Assembly: GCA_963816985.1 (NCBI GenBank)
Contig: CAWFMF010000004.1
Coordinates: 4,030,001-4,094,000, forward strand
Direction: 5' to 3'
From: JAIVJM01 sp963816985
GTDB lineage: Bacteria > Acidobacteriota > Blastocatellia > Pyrinomonadales > Pyrinomonadaceae
Length of the DNA stretch: 64,000 bases
The translations under genes and the position numbers were made by a program. Under the pieces are notes generated by a model. It made no database searches. It was not told where the DNA came from and saw only the letters and a program-made list of their open reading frames with translations. This document shows positions 1 to 8,895 of this stretch, in pieces (position 1 is the stretch's first letter; each line of letters opens with the position of its first letter).

Positions 1-1024
1 GCGCTTGCAGGTAGCGCACGCGCGCGTCCAACGACATCACGTTCAGCATCCGCGGGTTCAGCAATGCGCTCGCCGCGCCGATGCCATTCTGGGCCAGAGG
101 CGCGCCGCCGGCTTCGAATACCGGAAGCGTCGAGGTGATCGCCACTTTCTTCGAGACCAGCGTGCGAATCGTCTCCTGTGCGGCGGGGCCGTTCAAATCC
201 AGTTGCCGCAGGCTCGCGCTGACGGCGCTGCCCGGCGGGCACTGGTCGGCTTTCTTGTCGGCGACGAATTCGGAGTCGGCGAAGAGCCCGTGCTCAAGGT
301 TATCAATGCCGATCTCGGCGGCTTCGCGATAACCGATTGAGCAGAGGTGGCCCGTGACTTTCAACCCGCGCTTGTGCGCCTCTTCGACAGCCGCGCGCAA
401 TTCGTCGCGCGTGATGTTCATGTACGCCTTGAATGAAGTCGCGCCCGCGTCGGCCCAGAAGCTCACCATGCGGCGGGCGTCGTCCGGCCCCGTGAGCTGA
501 TGCATGACGGGCGTGAACGCGCCCGCGCCTTCGAGGTAGGGCGCGGTGACGTGCATCTTCGGCCCGATCATCCGGCCCGCGTCTATGAGCCGCTTGATTT
601 CGAGGTCGGTGTAGGGCGCGACGCTCCCCGTCGTGCGAATGGTGGTGACGCCGAGCGCGAGGTACAGGCGCGGGAAGCTCGTGCCCATGTTCGAGTACAT
701 CGAAGGCGACCCGCCCATCGGGAAGAACAGGTGATTGTGCATCCCGACGAGGCCGGGAAGGACTGTGTAGCCCTTGAGGTCGAGCACCTGCGCACCCGCC
801 GGGGCTTTCGCCGTCGCGCTCGCCTCGACCGACTGAATCTTGCCGCCGCTGATGACAATCGTCTGATCCTCAAGCGGCGCGGCACCCGTCCCATCAATCA
901 CCCGCACGTGCGCGAGCGCCACCGTCGGCGCTTCGACGCGGACGAACTGCTGGCGCTCAGGCGCTTGCGCGAAGGAGGTAGAGACGAAGCAGAAAAGAAG
1001 AAGGAGAGAGAGTTTGACCTTCAT
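1..1024 (-). CDS. Secreted amidohydrolase, 3' end outside the window
   Basis: This reading frame runs off the window's left edge, so only the N-terminal ~341 residues are seen. It opens with a signal peptide (MKVKLSLLLLFCFVSTSFAQ). A beta-sandwich typical of amidohydrolases follows (AHVRVIDGTGAAP, then VLDLKGYTVLPGLVGMHNHLF), with the metal-binding HxH pair at about residues 96 and 98. Later His-containing segments (VTGHLC, NLEHGLF) fit the remaining metal ligands of the TIM-barrel amidohydrolase superfamily, the imidazolonepropionase-like or prolidase-like branch. The substrate cannot be told from sequence. The signal peptide implies periplasmic or extracellular action. The family call is firm; the substrate is open. 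Confidence 0.82.
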   Translation of the reverse strand, partial: MKVKLSLLLLFCFVSTSFAQAPERQQFVRVEAPTVALAHVRVIDGTGAAPLEDQTIVISGGKIQSVEASATAKAPAGAQVLDLKGYTVLPGLVGMHNHLFFPMGGSPSMYSNMGTSFPRLYLALGVTTIRTTGSVAPYTDLEIKRLIDAGRMIGPKMHVTAPYLEGAGAFTPVMHQLTGPDDARRMVSFWADAGATSFKAYMNITRDELRAAVEEAHKRGLKVTGHLCSIGYREAAEIGIDNLEHGLFADSEFVADKKADQCPPGSAVSASLRQLDLNGPAAQETIRTLVSKKVAITSTLPVFEAGGAPLAQNGIGAASALLNPRMLNVMSLDARVRYLQA

Positions 1025-1160
1025 TACTTTGGAGTCCTTCGAAGTGTGCCGGAGTGTCGGAGCGACGGAATAATAGAGCCGCGCGCGCCGGAGGGGAAGT
1101 GTAATCGAGCAAATTCGTTTGGAGCTTCAGACGGTGCGCGAATCGTCTTGGCGGACGGCG

Positions 1161-1628
1161 CTACTTCATGGCGACGAACGTCCCACGGAAGCGCACCGCC
1201 GTCACGCCCTGCTCCTCTATCGTCGCGTCGAGGGCGATGCGGGCCCGGCCTTTCTGTTGAAAAGTCCGCTTGAACTCCGCCAGCTCTTCCGCCGGGGGCA
1301 GTGTGCAGACGGCGCGAATCTCGCCCCGCACCGGGCGGTCGTAGGAGATTGAGCTTTCGCGGATGACGATGTGACAGTCGTCGTCTTGCAGCTCAAGCCA
1401 GAGCAGCCCGTAGCCGCTCAAGACGGCCAAAGCGTTGAGGCTCCCGCCGAAGGCCGTGCCGAGGTGGTTGACGTTCGCGTCGAGCGGCGCGGTCAAGGTG
1501 AGACGCCGCCCGTCATACTCCAAGACCCTCACGCCCAGGGCGCGTGTGATAGGTATCTTGCCGTGGAGCAGCTCTTGAATCCGCCGTGCGTCGCTCATGT
1601 TTAATTCGTTCCGCCGCGCGTCGCTCAT
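1161..1628 (-). CDS. Hot-dog thioesterase-like protein (YiiD C-terminal type)
   Basis: A 155-residue protein with the single hot-dog-fold pattern of the putative thioesterase family: N-terminal helix (PITRALGVRVLEYDG), then LTLTAPLDANVNHLGTAFGGSLNALAVLSGYGLL, in which the GTAFGGSL segment matches the family's catalytic loop. No acyltransferase domain is fused. Its ATG overlaps the stop codon of the upstream racemase-like gene (ATGA), so the two are probably translationally coupled. The N-terminus repeats itself (MSDARR at residues 1 and 11), so a start at 1598 is also possible. The substrate is unknown; the family acts on acyl-CoA or acyl-carrier thioesters. Confidence 0.75.
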   Translation of the reverse strand: MSDARRNELNMSDARRIQELLHGKIPITRALGVRVLEYDGRRLTLTAPLDANVNHLGTAFGGSLNALAVLSGYGLLWLELQDDDCHIVIRESSISYDRPVRGEIRAVCTLPPAEELAEFKRTFQQKGRARIALDATIEEQGVTAVRFRGTFVAMK

Positions 1629-2314
1629 AATTGCGCGACCGCCGCGTTGACGTGAATCCGCGTCGTGTCCAGTAAAGGAATCCCGCCGTGGGTTTCGTCC
1701 CGCAGAATCAAGGGCAGCTCCGTCCCGCCCAAAATGAGCCCCTCGATGCTCTCCCGCTCAATCAGACGGTCTGCTATCGAGAGCAGCCGCTCACGGGTTT
1801 CAGGCAGGAAGACGCCCGGCACCAGCTCGCCCATGTACTTCTCGTGGATGTATTCCTGCTCGCGCTCTTCGGGGACGACGAGCGTCATCCCGGCCTCGTT
1901 AAAAGCGTCCTGGTAGAATCCCGCGCGCATCGTGAAGCGCGTGCCGAAGAGGCCGATGCGCTTGAGGCCCAAGGCTTCGGCGGCGTCGCGGGTCGCCTCG
2001 ACGATGCTTATCAGGGGGATGGGCGACCGTCTTCGAAGCTCTTCGAAGACGATGTGCGGCGTGTTGGCGGCCAGCAGCCCGAAATCCGCGCCCGCCCTTT
2101 CGAGCGTCCGCACTTCGCCCGAAAGGTATTCAGCAACCTCGGCCAACTCATTCGCGGTGATTAAATCCACCAGCCGCTTCATGTTGATGCTGTTGATGAT
2201 GACGTGCGGGTAACTGCCGTCCTGCTCCCGCGCGCGGTAGGCGGCGATGATGGAGCGGTAATATTCGAGCGTGGACTCCGGCCCGATGCCGCCGACGATG
2301 CCCAGGGTCTTCAT
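1625..2314 (-). CDS. Aspartate/glutamate racemase-family protein lacking both catalytic cysteines
   Basis: The fold signature is clear: TLGIVGGIGPESTLEYY at the N-terminus, LLAANTPHIVF in the middle, and LILGGTELPLIL near the C-terminus. Active Asp/Glu racemases place a Cys (or Thr) just before the NT of the first motif and a Cys before the TE of the second. Here these are Ala (about residue 83) and Gly (about 197). It could therefore be a non-racemising member or a binding protein. I start at 2314 because a GGAGGT ribosome site lies just upstream; the ATG 15 bases earlier overlaps that site. It overlaps the following thioesterase gene by four bases. Confidence 0.75.
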   Translation of the reverse strand: MKTLGIVGGIGPESTLEYYRSIIAAYRAREQDGSYPHVIINSINMKRLVDLITANELAEVAEYLSGEVRTLERAGADFGLLAANTPHIVFEELRRRSPIPLISIVEATRDAAEALGLKRIGLFGTRFTMRAGFYQDAFNEAGMTLVVPEEREQEYIHEKYMGELVPGVFLPETRERLLSIADRLIERESIEGLILGGTELPLILRDETHGGIPLLDTTRIHVNAAVAQL

Positions 2315-2338
2315 GCCTTTAACCTCCATCCAAGCGCG

Positions 2339-3370
2339 TCAGGGCGCGGACTGGTAGCTCATGCCGAGGGTGATGATTTTTTGGAGGAGTGCTTCGTAGG
2401 GGACGCCGGAGTGTGCGGCGGAGTCGGCGAAGTCGTCGCCGTGGGCGATGTTGGGGTTCGGATTTGCTTCGAGGAGGTAGAACTGTCCGTCCTCGGTGAG
2501 CCGGTAGTCGAGGCGCGCGTAGCCGCTCAGGAAGAGCGTGCGGTAGATGCGCTTGGAGAGGCGTTCGAGTTTCTTTTGCAGTTCGGGCGAGAGGTCAGCC
2601 GCGCCGGTCGAGAGTCCCACCTTCTCCTGATACTTCGCAGACCACTTCATCCTCCCGGTGGCGATGTTCGGCGCGCCTTCGGGGAGCTTCGTGATGCTCA
2701 GCTCCCACGGCGCGTAGGTCTGCAAGAGTTGGTTGCCGATGACGCCGACGTAAATCTCGCGCCCGCCGATGTACTGCTCGACGATGGCGTGGGTGTTGGT
2801 GTGGCGGTGGATGAACTCGACGCGCTCGCGCAGCTTCTCGTCGTCGTTGACGACCGAGGCGCGGGCTATCCCGGCGGAGCCTTCCTCGCTCACGGACTTG
2901 ACGAGCAGCGGGAAGGTCAGGCGGCGCGGCCTGCGCACCTTGCGGTTCATGGGGAAGACGGCGAAGCCGGGGACGGGGATGCGATGGTAGGCGAGAATCT
3001 TTTTCGAGAGCCCCTTGTCGCGCGCCAAAGTCAGGCCGCGCGGGTTGCAGCCCGTGTACTTCTCCTTCGTCAATTCGAGGAAGCTGACGACGTGCTGGTC
3101 GAAGAGGGCGTTGCCGAGGAACTCTTCGATGAGGTTGAAGGTGACTTGCGGCTTGTGCTCGTCGAGCGCGCGGCGGATGCCGCCGAGTTCGTCGTTGTGG
3201 CCGATGGGGAAGACTTCGTGGCCCATCCGCCTGAGCGCCGAGATGACATCGTACTCGGTCTTCCAGCGCGGCAGTTGCTTCAGCTCTTCGTCGGTGGCCT
3301 CGGCGGGCGGCGAGCACGCCTCGTGCATCAGGACGGCCACGCGGAGCGGCTTTTTCACCTTTAAGGTCAT
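2339..3370 (-). CDS. ATP-grasp ligase related to D-Ala-D-Ala ligase
   Basis: A 343-residue ATP-grasp protein. The N-terminal Rossmann-like domain (RVAVLMHEACSPP) is followed by ATP-binding segments (FPLLVKSVSEEGSAGIARASVV) and the metal-binding end motif LEANPNPNI with a preceding GYARLDYRL. These resemble D-alanine-D-alanine ligases, but the N-terminal substrate region is not that of Ddl, so another carboxylate-amine ligation, such as peptide bond formation, is possible. It overlaps the upstream zinc-metallopeptidase gene by four bases (ATGA), showing a tight two-gene unit. The ligase family is certain and the substrate unknown. Confidence 0.8.
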   Translation of the reverse strand: MTLKVKKPLRVAVLMHEACSPPAEATDEELKQLPRWKTEYDVISALRRMGHEVFPIGHNDELGGIRRALDEHKPQVTFNLIEEFLGNALFDQHVVSFLELTKEKYTGCNPRGLTLARDKGLSKKILAYHRIPVPGFAVFPMNRKVRRPRRLTFPLLVKSVSEEGSAGIARASVVNDDEKLRERVEFIHRHTNTHAIVEQYIGGREIYVGVIGNQLLQTYAPWELSITKLPEGAPNIATGRMKWSAKYQEKVGLSTGAADLSPELQKKLERLSKRIYRTLFLSGYARLDYRLTEDGQFYLLEANPNPNIAHGDDFADSAAHSGVPYEALLQKIITLGMSYQSAP

Positions 3371-4407
3371 AAAGCGATGCGGTGATAACCCATGTGGATG
3401 ACGTTCGAGGTCTGGACGGTGAGCATGACAAGGACGCGCCGCGCGGCCTGCTCTTCGGGCGCTGCCAGTCGCAGGCGCAAAACCTTGCAGCGGTCAATCA
3501 TCTTCAGAAGAATCTGGTCAATCGTGTACTGGTGGACGCCCGTCCCTTCGGCGACGGCCTGCACCAGCTCGCGCCGGACGCTGCGGAGGAAGTGGGCGGC
3601 GGTCTGTTGCCCTTCGGCCCTCGACGCGGCGGGGAAGATGCGTTTCAAATCGCGGTCGTAGTTCGTCGGCAGGCCCACCGCGTAATACTCGCGCTTCCGG
3701 CGGTAGTGCTCGCGCAGGGTCATCGTCAACTGCGAGAGCGGCCTCAACACGTCGCGCCGACGGTTCAAGGGCTTCGCGCCCGCCGCGCCTTCGGCCAGAC
3801 GGTTCACGTATTCGAGTTTGTCGAGCGCGTGCCAACCCGCGTAGCGCTTGCGCCAGCGCGCGGGCGGCGAGGCGAGCCAGACGGCGAACGTCTCGGCGAA
3901 GTCTTCCGCCGGGTGCGCCTGCGCGTACCACGCGCCGAGGTGGAGCACGAAGTCACGGCTCGTCGGCTCCGGCTGGTACGACTTCGGATAAGGCTGGCTG
4001 AAGAGACCGAACAGCGTGCGCCAGCGGCGGCGCGCGCGGAAGCGGAAGGCGTTGTCGAACGCGTGGCCCGCCTCGTGCCGCATGAAGCCCATGCACTCAC
4101 GCGCCGTCCCGCCCTCGACTTCCAAGACCTGCTTGCGTTCGAGCCTCGCGAGGCGCGGGTGCGCGAGGTAGAAGGGAATCGCGAAGCCGGGCACGCCATC
4201 GGGCGAGAACCACTCCTCCGACAGCCAGACGTGCGGGCGGAAGCGCAGGCCACGCTCTTCCAACTCGGCGTAGAGCTGCGCGACGCGCTCTTCGAGGTGC
4301 GTGCCCTCGATGCGCACCGGCAGGTCGCAGAGACGGAATTCGAGCAGGTCTTCGTCCGTCAGTTGCTCAAGAGCTATCTTCGCCCGTCCTGTTGCGGCGG
4401 AAGCCAC
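3367..4407 (-). CDS. Putative zinc-binding metallopeptidase (Mx-type)
   Basis: A 346-residue cytosolic-looking protein with MRHEAGHAFDNAF at about residues 109-121. This is an HExxH zinc site, with a likely third ligand in EDFAETFAVWL about 60 residues later. The pattern fits the 'putative zinc-binding metallo-peptidase' family of uncharacterised bacterial proteins. The start is GTG. The gene overlaps the ATP-grasp gene that follows it by four bases, so the peptidase and the ligase are made together. The pairing suggests one makes and the other trims a peptide, but this is inference from neighbourhood only. No signal peptide is seen. Confidence 0.72.
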   Translation of the reverse strand: MASAATGRAKIALEQLTDEDLLEFRLCDLPVRIEGTHLEERVAQLYAELEERGLRFRPHVWLSEEWFSPDGVPGFAIPFYLAHPRLARLERKQVLEVEGGTARECMGFMRHEAGHAFDNAFRFRARRRWRTLFGLFSQPYPKSYQPEPTSRDFVLHLGAWYAQAHPAEDFAETFAVWLASPPARWRKRYAGWHALDKLEYVNRLAEGAAGAKPLNRRRDVLRPLSQLTMTLREHYRRKREYYAVGLPTNYDRDLKRIFPAASRAEGQQTAAHFLRSVRRELVQAVAEGTGVHQYTIDQILLKMIDRCKVLRLRLAAPEEQAARRVLVMLTVQTSNVIHMGYHRIAL

Positions 4408-4423
4408 GGTTAATAAACCTTTC

Positions 4424-5905
4424 CTAAACGCTTTCGTCTTCGCCCGTCGCCGATTGCGTGTCGGCGATGCGTCTGTGTCTGAAGAAGAAGTAGTAGACGG
4501 GCAGGCCGAGGGCGATGAGGCCGAGCCCGATGAGTGACTCCGACGGATTCGTCATCAAAGTGTTGACGAGCAGGAACGCCGTGACGAGCAGGAAGAGCAC
4601 CGGCATTACGGGGTAGCCCCACGCGCGATACGGCCTCTCGGCGTTCGGCATCCGCCGCCGGAAGAGGAAGATCGAGCCGGTCACGAGCCCGTAGAAAATC
4701 CACGAGCCGAAGATGACGTAGTTCGTCAAGGTGTCGAACGAGCCGGAGAGCGCGAGGACGCACGCCCAAACCCCTTGCACGAGGAGCGCGCCCACCGGCA
4801 CTCTCGTCTTCGGGTTCAAACGCGCGAGCCCCTGAAAGAAGAGCCCGTCGCGCGCCATCGCGTAAGGGACGCGCGCGCCAGTTAAGATAGAGGTGTGGAG
4901 CGTGCCGATGGAGGAGGCCATCAACGCCGCCGCGATGAGCCCCGCCACCGCACGCCGCGCGCCCTCGCCGAACGAACTCATGAAGCTCAGCGTCACTTCC
5001 GCCGCGACCGAGGAGCTGGCCGGGACGCTCGCCACCGAGGTCGGGTCGAGGACGTAGAAGTACGCGATGTTGATGAAGACGTAGAGGATGATAATCGCAA
5101 TCGTCCCGCCGATGAGCGCGAGCGGGACGTTGCGCTGCGGGTTCTTGACCTCGCCCGCCACCAGCGTCAGATTGTTCCAGCCGTCGTAGCCCCACAGCGC
5201 GCCGAGCATCGCTGCCCCGAATCCCGCCACGCCCCAACGCGCCGTCTCCGAAACGCCCTCGCACACGCCGCCCGCGTTCGTCATGGCGAAGTGGCCCCAG
5301 TTGCCGTCGGCCAAGATGAACGCGCCGAACCCGATGCCTAAGACGAGCGCGACCTTGACGCACGTCAGGGCGGTCGCCACCCAACCGCTGACGACGACCG
5401 CCGCGCAGTTGACTATCGTGAAGATGATGATTGAAGAGAGCGCGACGACCTGAAGCAGACCGAACGGGATGCTCTTGCCGAAGAGGTCGTACTTGAAGAA
5501 CGTCGTGTTGAGCGCGCCGCCCGTCAAATCGTTCATGAAGATGGCGAGCGCGACGGCGACCGAAGCCTGCGAGCCCGTCTTGGCGATGAAGACCTGCATC
5601 CAGCCGTAGAGGAAACTCGTCCCCGACCCGTAAGCCTCGCGCACGAAGACGTACTCGCCGCCCGCCCTCGGCATCATCGCCGAAAGCTCCGCGTAGGTGA
5701 GCGCGCCCGCCAAGCTCAAGAGACCCGCCACGACCCAGACCGTAATCACCATGCCGGGCGTGCCCACGTTGCACGTCATGACGCGGGCCTTGAGGAAGAC
5801 GCCCGTCCCGATGACGTTGCCGATGATGATGGAGATGGCGGCGACGAGCGTCAGCCCTCGAAGCAGCGTCACCGTGGAGGGCATTTGGATTGGTGGTGTC
5901 GTCAT
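4424..5905 (-). CDS. APC-family amino acid permease
   Basis: A 493-residue inner-membrane protein with about twelve hydrophobic segments. The first carries IIGNVIGTGVFLK, the unwound-helix substrate motif of APC/LAT transporters, and SAMMPRAGGEYVFVREAYG follows after helix 2, as in LAT-type exchangers. The later segment GYDGWNNLTLVAGEVKNPQRNVP is also characteristic. It should import or exchange amino acids; which ones cannot be read from the sequence. It stands alone on the minus strand, upstream of the metallopeptidase gene by only 16 bases, so they may share a transcript. Confidence 0.9.
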   Translation of the reverse strand: MTTPPIQMPSTVTLLRGLTLVAAISIIIGNVIGTGVFLKARVMTCNVGTPGMVITVWVVAGLLSLAGALTYAELSAMMPRAGGEYVFVREAYGSGTSFLYGWMQVFIAKTGSQASVAVALAIFMNDLTGGALNTTFFKYDLFGKSIPFGLLQVVALSSIIIFTIVNCAAVVVSGWVATALTCVKVALVLGIGFGAFILADGNWGHFAMTNAGGVCEGVSETARWGVAGFGAAMLGALWGYDGWNNLTLVAGEVKNPQRNVPLALIGGTIAIIILYVFINIAYFYVLDPTSVASVPASSSVAAEVTLSFMSSFGEGARRAVAGLIAAALMASSIGTLHTSILTGARVPYAMARDGLFFQGLARLNPKTRVPVGALLVQGVWACVLALSGSFDTLTNYVIFGSWIFYGLVTGSIFLFRRRMPNAERPYRAWGYPVMPVLFLLVTAFLLVNTLMTNPSESLIGLGLIALGLPVYYFFFRHRRIADTQSATGEDESV

Positions 5906-5981
5906 TTCGTCAGTCCGGGCCGAGCTGCGTCAGAACACTCCAAAGGTTCGGCTGCGAGATAGCGCCGCCTTCATCAACTTC

Positions 5982-7403
5982 TTACCAGACGTCGCCCGCG
6001 AGCAAGTCTTCGTAGGTGTCGCGGCGTCGCGCGAGGTCGGCGCGCCCGCCTTCGCGCACCAAGACGACCGCCGGGAGAGGCCGCCCGTTGTATGGGAACA
6101 TCTGCGCGATGGTGTACGCGCCCGTGTTGAGGAGCGCGAGGACTTCGCCGGGACGCACGCCCGCCGGGAGCCTTCGGTAGTCGGGGAGCCGCCCGCCGCG
6201 CTCGATGTCGAAGTACACGTCGCCGGAGTCGCACAAAGGCCCGGCGATCTTGTAGTCCGCGTCGTGCGGGGCGTCGGCGCGCGTGGCCGAGACGAGCTGG
6301 TAGTACCACTTGTACGTGCTCATCGAGAGCAGGAGGTTGAAGCCCGCGTCCGTCAGGAGCCACACGTCGCCGGTTTCGGGGCGCTCCTTGATGTTCTGCA
6401 CGGTCGTCAAAAGTACGCCTGCGTCGGCGATGACGCTCCTGCCGGGTTCGAGCAGGACGGTCACCTGGTCGAAGAGGTGTTCGGCCTCGGCGTCACGCGC
6501 CGACTCGCGCGCGACGCGGAGCGCGGCGGCGAGCACGTCCGAGGGCTCAAGCTCCGCGCCGAGCATCTCGCGCTCGGCTTCGGGAAGCTGGTCGGCCTGC
6601 GAGCGGTCGCGCAGATAGTTGACGGGGATGCCGCCGCCGAGGTTGATGTGTTCGAGGACGTGGCCCGACTCGTCGTAGATGGTCTTGAGGTGGCCCCACA
6701 TCGCCGCGAACGCCTCGGCGAAGGGCTCCACGTCGGGCGTCTGCGAGCCGACGTGGATGTGTATGCCGCAGACGTGGAGCAAGTCGGGGTGGCGGAGCGC
6801 GCGGCGGAAGGCGTCGAGGACTTCGGTCGAGGTGATGCCGAACTTGGAGGTCTGGAGCGCGGTCTGCAAGCCGAGATGCGAGCGCGTGCCGATTTCGGGG
6901 ACGAGGCGGAGCGCGACCCTCGCCCGCTTGCCGAGCGCGCGCGCGCGTGATTCAATCAGCTCGATCTCGTAAATCGAATCTATGTTGATGGAGAAGATTC
7001 CGGCGCGGATGGCCTCGTCAATCTCGTCCGCCGTTTTGCTCGTCCCGTTGAAGACGATCTGTTCGGGGCCGAAACCTGCGCGCAGCGCCTTGAACAACTC
7101 GCCGCCGCTGTTGACTTCGATGTCAATCCCGGCCTCGCGCACCGTCTTGAGCACGGCCATGTTCGAGTTCGCCTTCGAGGCGTAGAAGAACCTGACGGGC
7201 CGCTCCACCCCGCGCGCGGCGCTCTTCAGCCGCTCGACGTTCGAGCGGATGCGCGGCTCGGAGAAGACGAAGAGCGGCGTCCCGAACTCTTTTGTGAGGG
7301 CGAGCGAGTCCGCGCCGCTGATGACCAGACGCCCGTCCAGAACCTCAAGATAGTCCGGAATCGTCCACGCCGGGGCGGCTTGCGTGGCGTTGGTTGTTGG
7401 CAT
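5982..7403 (-). CDS. lysA: Diaminopimelate decarboxylase-like PLP enzyme
   Basis: A fold-type III PLP decarboxylase. The Schiff-base lysine lies in RFFYASKANSN. HIHVGSQ, a glycine-rich phosphate loop (INLGGGIPVNY), and the C-terminal GPLCDSGDV and GAYTIAQMFPYNGRPLP complete the active site across the dimer interface. These match LysA, which makes lysine from meso-diaminopimelate. Related ornithine or carboxynorspermidine decarboxylases share much of this, so the substrate is likely rather than proven. I start at the ATG at 7403 (MPTTNATQ). An upstream ATG at 7484 would add 27 basic residues not typical of the family. Confidence 0.82.
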   Translation of the reverse strand: MPTTNATQAAPAWTIPDYLEVLDGRLVISGADSLALTKEFGTPLFVFSEPRIRSNVERLKSAARGVERPVRFFYASKANSNMAVLKTVREAGIDIEVNSGGELFKALRAGFGPEQIVFNGTSKTADEIDEAIRAGIFSINIDSIYEIELIESRARALGKRARVALRLVPEIGTRSHLGLQTALQTSKFGITSTEVLDAFRRALRHPDLLHVCGIHIHVGSQTPDVEPFAEAFAAMWGHLKTIYDESGHVLEHINLGGGIPVNYLRDRSQADQLPEAEREMLGAELEPSDVLAAALRVARESARDAEAEHLFDQVTVLLEPGRSVIADAGVLLTTVQNIKERPETGDVWLLTDAGFNLLLSMSTYKWYYQLVSATRADAPHDADYKIAGPLCDSGDVYFDIERGGRLPDYRRLPAGVRPGEVLALLNTGAYTIAQMFPYNGRPLPAVVLVREGGRADLARRRDTYEDLLAGDVW

Positions 7404-7509
7404 CAGATGACCGGCTCCGAAGGAAAAGGTTTGATAACGGGAAAGACGTTTGTGAAGATAAGCCGCGAGGCGCGGGAGCGTCAAGCGCGTGGGCGAAAAG
7501 GGGAGTTTT

Positions 7510-8664
7510 ATGATTCAGGAAGAGACTTCCGGGCACGCCGCAGAGGGCGTCTGGCGGCGCGTCCGCGCCGATTTTCCCGTCACCGCGCGCTTGGCTTACC
7601 TCAACAGCGCGGGCGCGGGGCCGGTGCCGACGTGCGTGCTTGAGGCGTCCACGCAGTTCTACCGGGAGACCCTTGAGTCGGGCGACCGCCTCTGGGAAGA
7701 GTGGCTCGCGCGGCGCGAGCGGGCGCGCGAGCACATCGCGCGGCTGATTAACGCCGAGCCGGACGAAATTGCTTTCACCACCAACACCTCTTCCGGCATG
7801 AACCTCATCGTGGACGCGCTCGAAGGCGCGGGCGAGGTCGTCTCGTGCGAGCTGGAATTTCCCGTCTCGACCATCCCGTGGATGCACCGGGGCGTCGGCG
7901 TCCACATCGTTAAGGCGCGCGAAGGGGAAGTGAAGACGGAAGACCTGTTGGCGGCGACGAACGAGCGGACGGGCGTCATCTGTCTCAGCCACGTCCAATA
8001 CTCCAACGGCTTCCGCTCAGACCTCGAAGCCCTCGGCGCGCAGAAGGGCCGCCACGCGTTCGTCGTCAACGCGGCCCAGTCGGCGGGCGTCTTCCCCATA
8101 GACGTGAAGCGGATGCGGATTGACGCCCTCTGCTCGACGGGGCACAAGTGGATGCTCGCGGGCTACGGCTCCGGCTTCGTCTATCTTTCGCGCGAACTCC
8201 TCGCGCGGACGCGAGCGCGCACCATCAGTTGGCTGGCCGTCGAAGAGCCCTTCCGTATGCGCAACGACTCATACCGCGCGCGCACCGACGCGGCGGCCCG
8301 CGCCGAGCAGGGCTGCCCGCACTTCGCGGGCATCTTCGCCCTCGGAGCCGCCGCCCGATACCTCCTCCGCCTCGGCGCGCACGTCATCGAAAGCCGCGCC
8401 CTCGAACTCAACCGGCATCTCACAGACAAGCTGACGGAGGCGGGCTGGAAAGTTCTCTCGCCCGTCGAGCGGGAGGCGTCGCGCTCCGCCGAAACTCTCG
8501 TCGAGGCCGAAGACCCTCGCCGCGTAGTCAAGCACCTCTCGCGTAGCGGCGTCGCCGTCTCCATCAAGCCCGAAGGCTTCCGCGTCGCCACCCACTTCTT
8601 CAACGACGAGGAGGACATCGCCCGCCTCGTCGCGGCGCTCGGAGAGTTCAGAAATCTTTCGTGA
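7510..8664 (+). CDS. Class V aminotransferase / cysteine desulfurase-like protein
   Basis: A 384-residue PLP enzyme of fold type I, class V. It has the N-terminal motif LAYLNSAGAGPVP, the segment FTTNTSSGMNLI, and the lysine site STGHKWMLAGYGSGFVYLS, in which GHKW holds the PLP lysine. The C-terminal small domain ends GFRVATHFFNDEEDIARLV. There is no clear cysteine loop for sulfur transfer, so an aminotransferase, epimerase or lyase role (the isopenicillin epimerase-like group) is as likely as a desulfurase. The start at 7510 follows a GGGGAG ribosome site four bases upstream. Confidence 0.82.
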   Translation: MIQEETSGHAAEGVWRRVRADFPVTARLAYLNSAGAGPVPTCVLEASTQFYRETLESGDRLWEEWLARRERAREHIARLINAEPDEIAFTTNTSSGMNLIVDALEGAGEVVSCELEFPVSTIPWMHRGVGVHIVKAREGEVKTEDLLAATNERTGVICLSHVQYSNGFRSDLEALGAQKGRHAFVVNAAQSAGVFPIDVKRMRIDALCSTGHKWMLAGYGSGFVYLSRELLARTRARTISWLAVEEPFRMRNDSYRARTDAAARAEQGCPHFAGIFALGAAARYLLRLGAHVIESRALELNRHLTDKLTEAGWKVLSPVEREASRSAETLVEAEDPRRVVKHLSRSGVAVSIKPEGFRVATHFFNDEEDIARLVAALGEFRNLS

Positions 8665-8694
8665 CCAATCCGCCCCGCCGGATTTGAAGCCCAT

Positions 8695-8723
8695 TTGACA
8701 CCCGGCTGCCGCTTGAGTATCTT
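8695..8723 (+). promoter_or_regulatory. Sigma70 promoter for tRNA-Gly(CCC)
   Basis: TTGACA at 8695-8700 and TATCTT at 8718-8723 are separated by exactly 17 bases. The perfect -35 box and acceptable -10 box lie about 48 bases before the tRNA gene. Confidence 0.7.
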
Positions 8724-8770
8724 TCTTCCGTCGGTGACGACTGAGACTCGTCGTCTGTTCTTTTCGATAC

Positions 8771-8842
8771 GCGGGAGTAACTCAATGGTAGAGTGTCAGC
8801 TTCCCAAGCTGAAAGTTGCGGGTTCGATCCCCGTCTCCCGCT
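8771..8842 (+). tRNA. tRNA-Gly(CCC)
   Basis: A full cloverleaf: acceptor GCGGGAG pairs with CTCCCGC, D-arm ACTC/GAGT, anticodon loop TTCCCAA, T-loop TTCGATC. It reads GGG. CCA is not encoded. This is one of only two solitary tRNA genes in the window and serves as a comparison for the array at 49-54 kb. Confidence 0.95.
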
Positions 8843-8862
8843 TCACAATCCGATTAGCGAAG

Positions 8863-8895
8863 AACCGGCAACAGAATGCCGGTTTTCTTCTTTTC
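8863..8895 (+). terminator. Rho-independent terminator after tRNA-Gly
   Basis: An eight-base stem AACCGGCA/TGCCGGTT with a six-base loop is followed by TTCTTCTTTT. Confidence 0.8.

Noticed and set aside
500..1273. 257-codon open frame on the plus strand
   Set aside because: It is the antisense of the secreted amidohydrolase gene and has Arg/Ala-rich shadow composition with no ribosome site.
2204..3364. 386-codon plus-strand frame
   Set aside because: It lies opposite the ATP-grasp gene; high GC makes long antisense frames common here, and the ligase frame has clear motifs.
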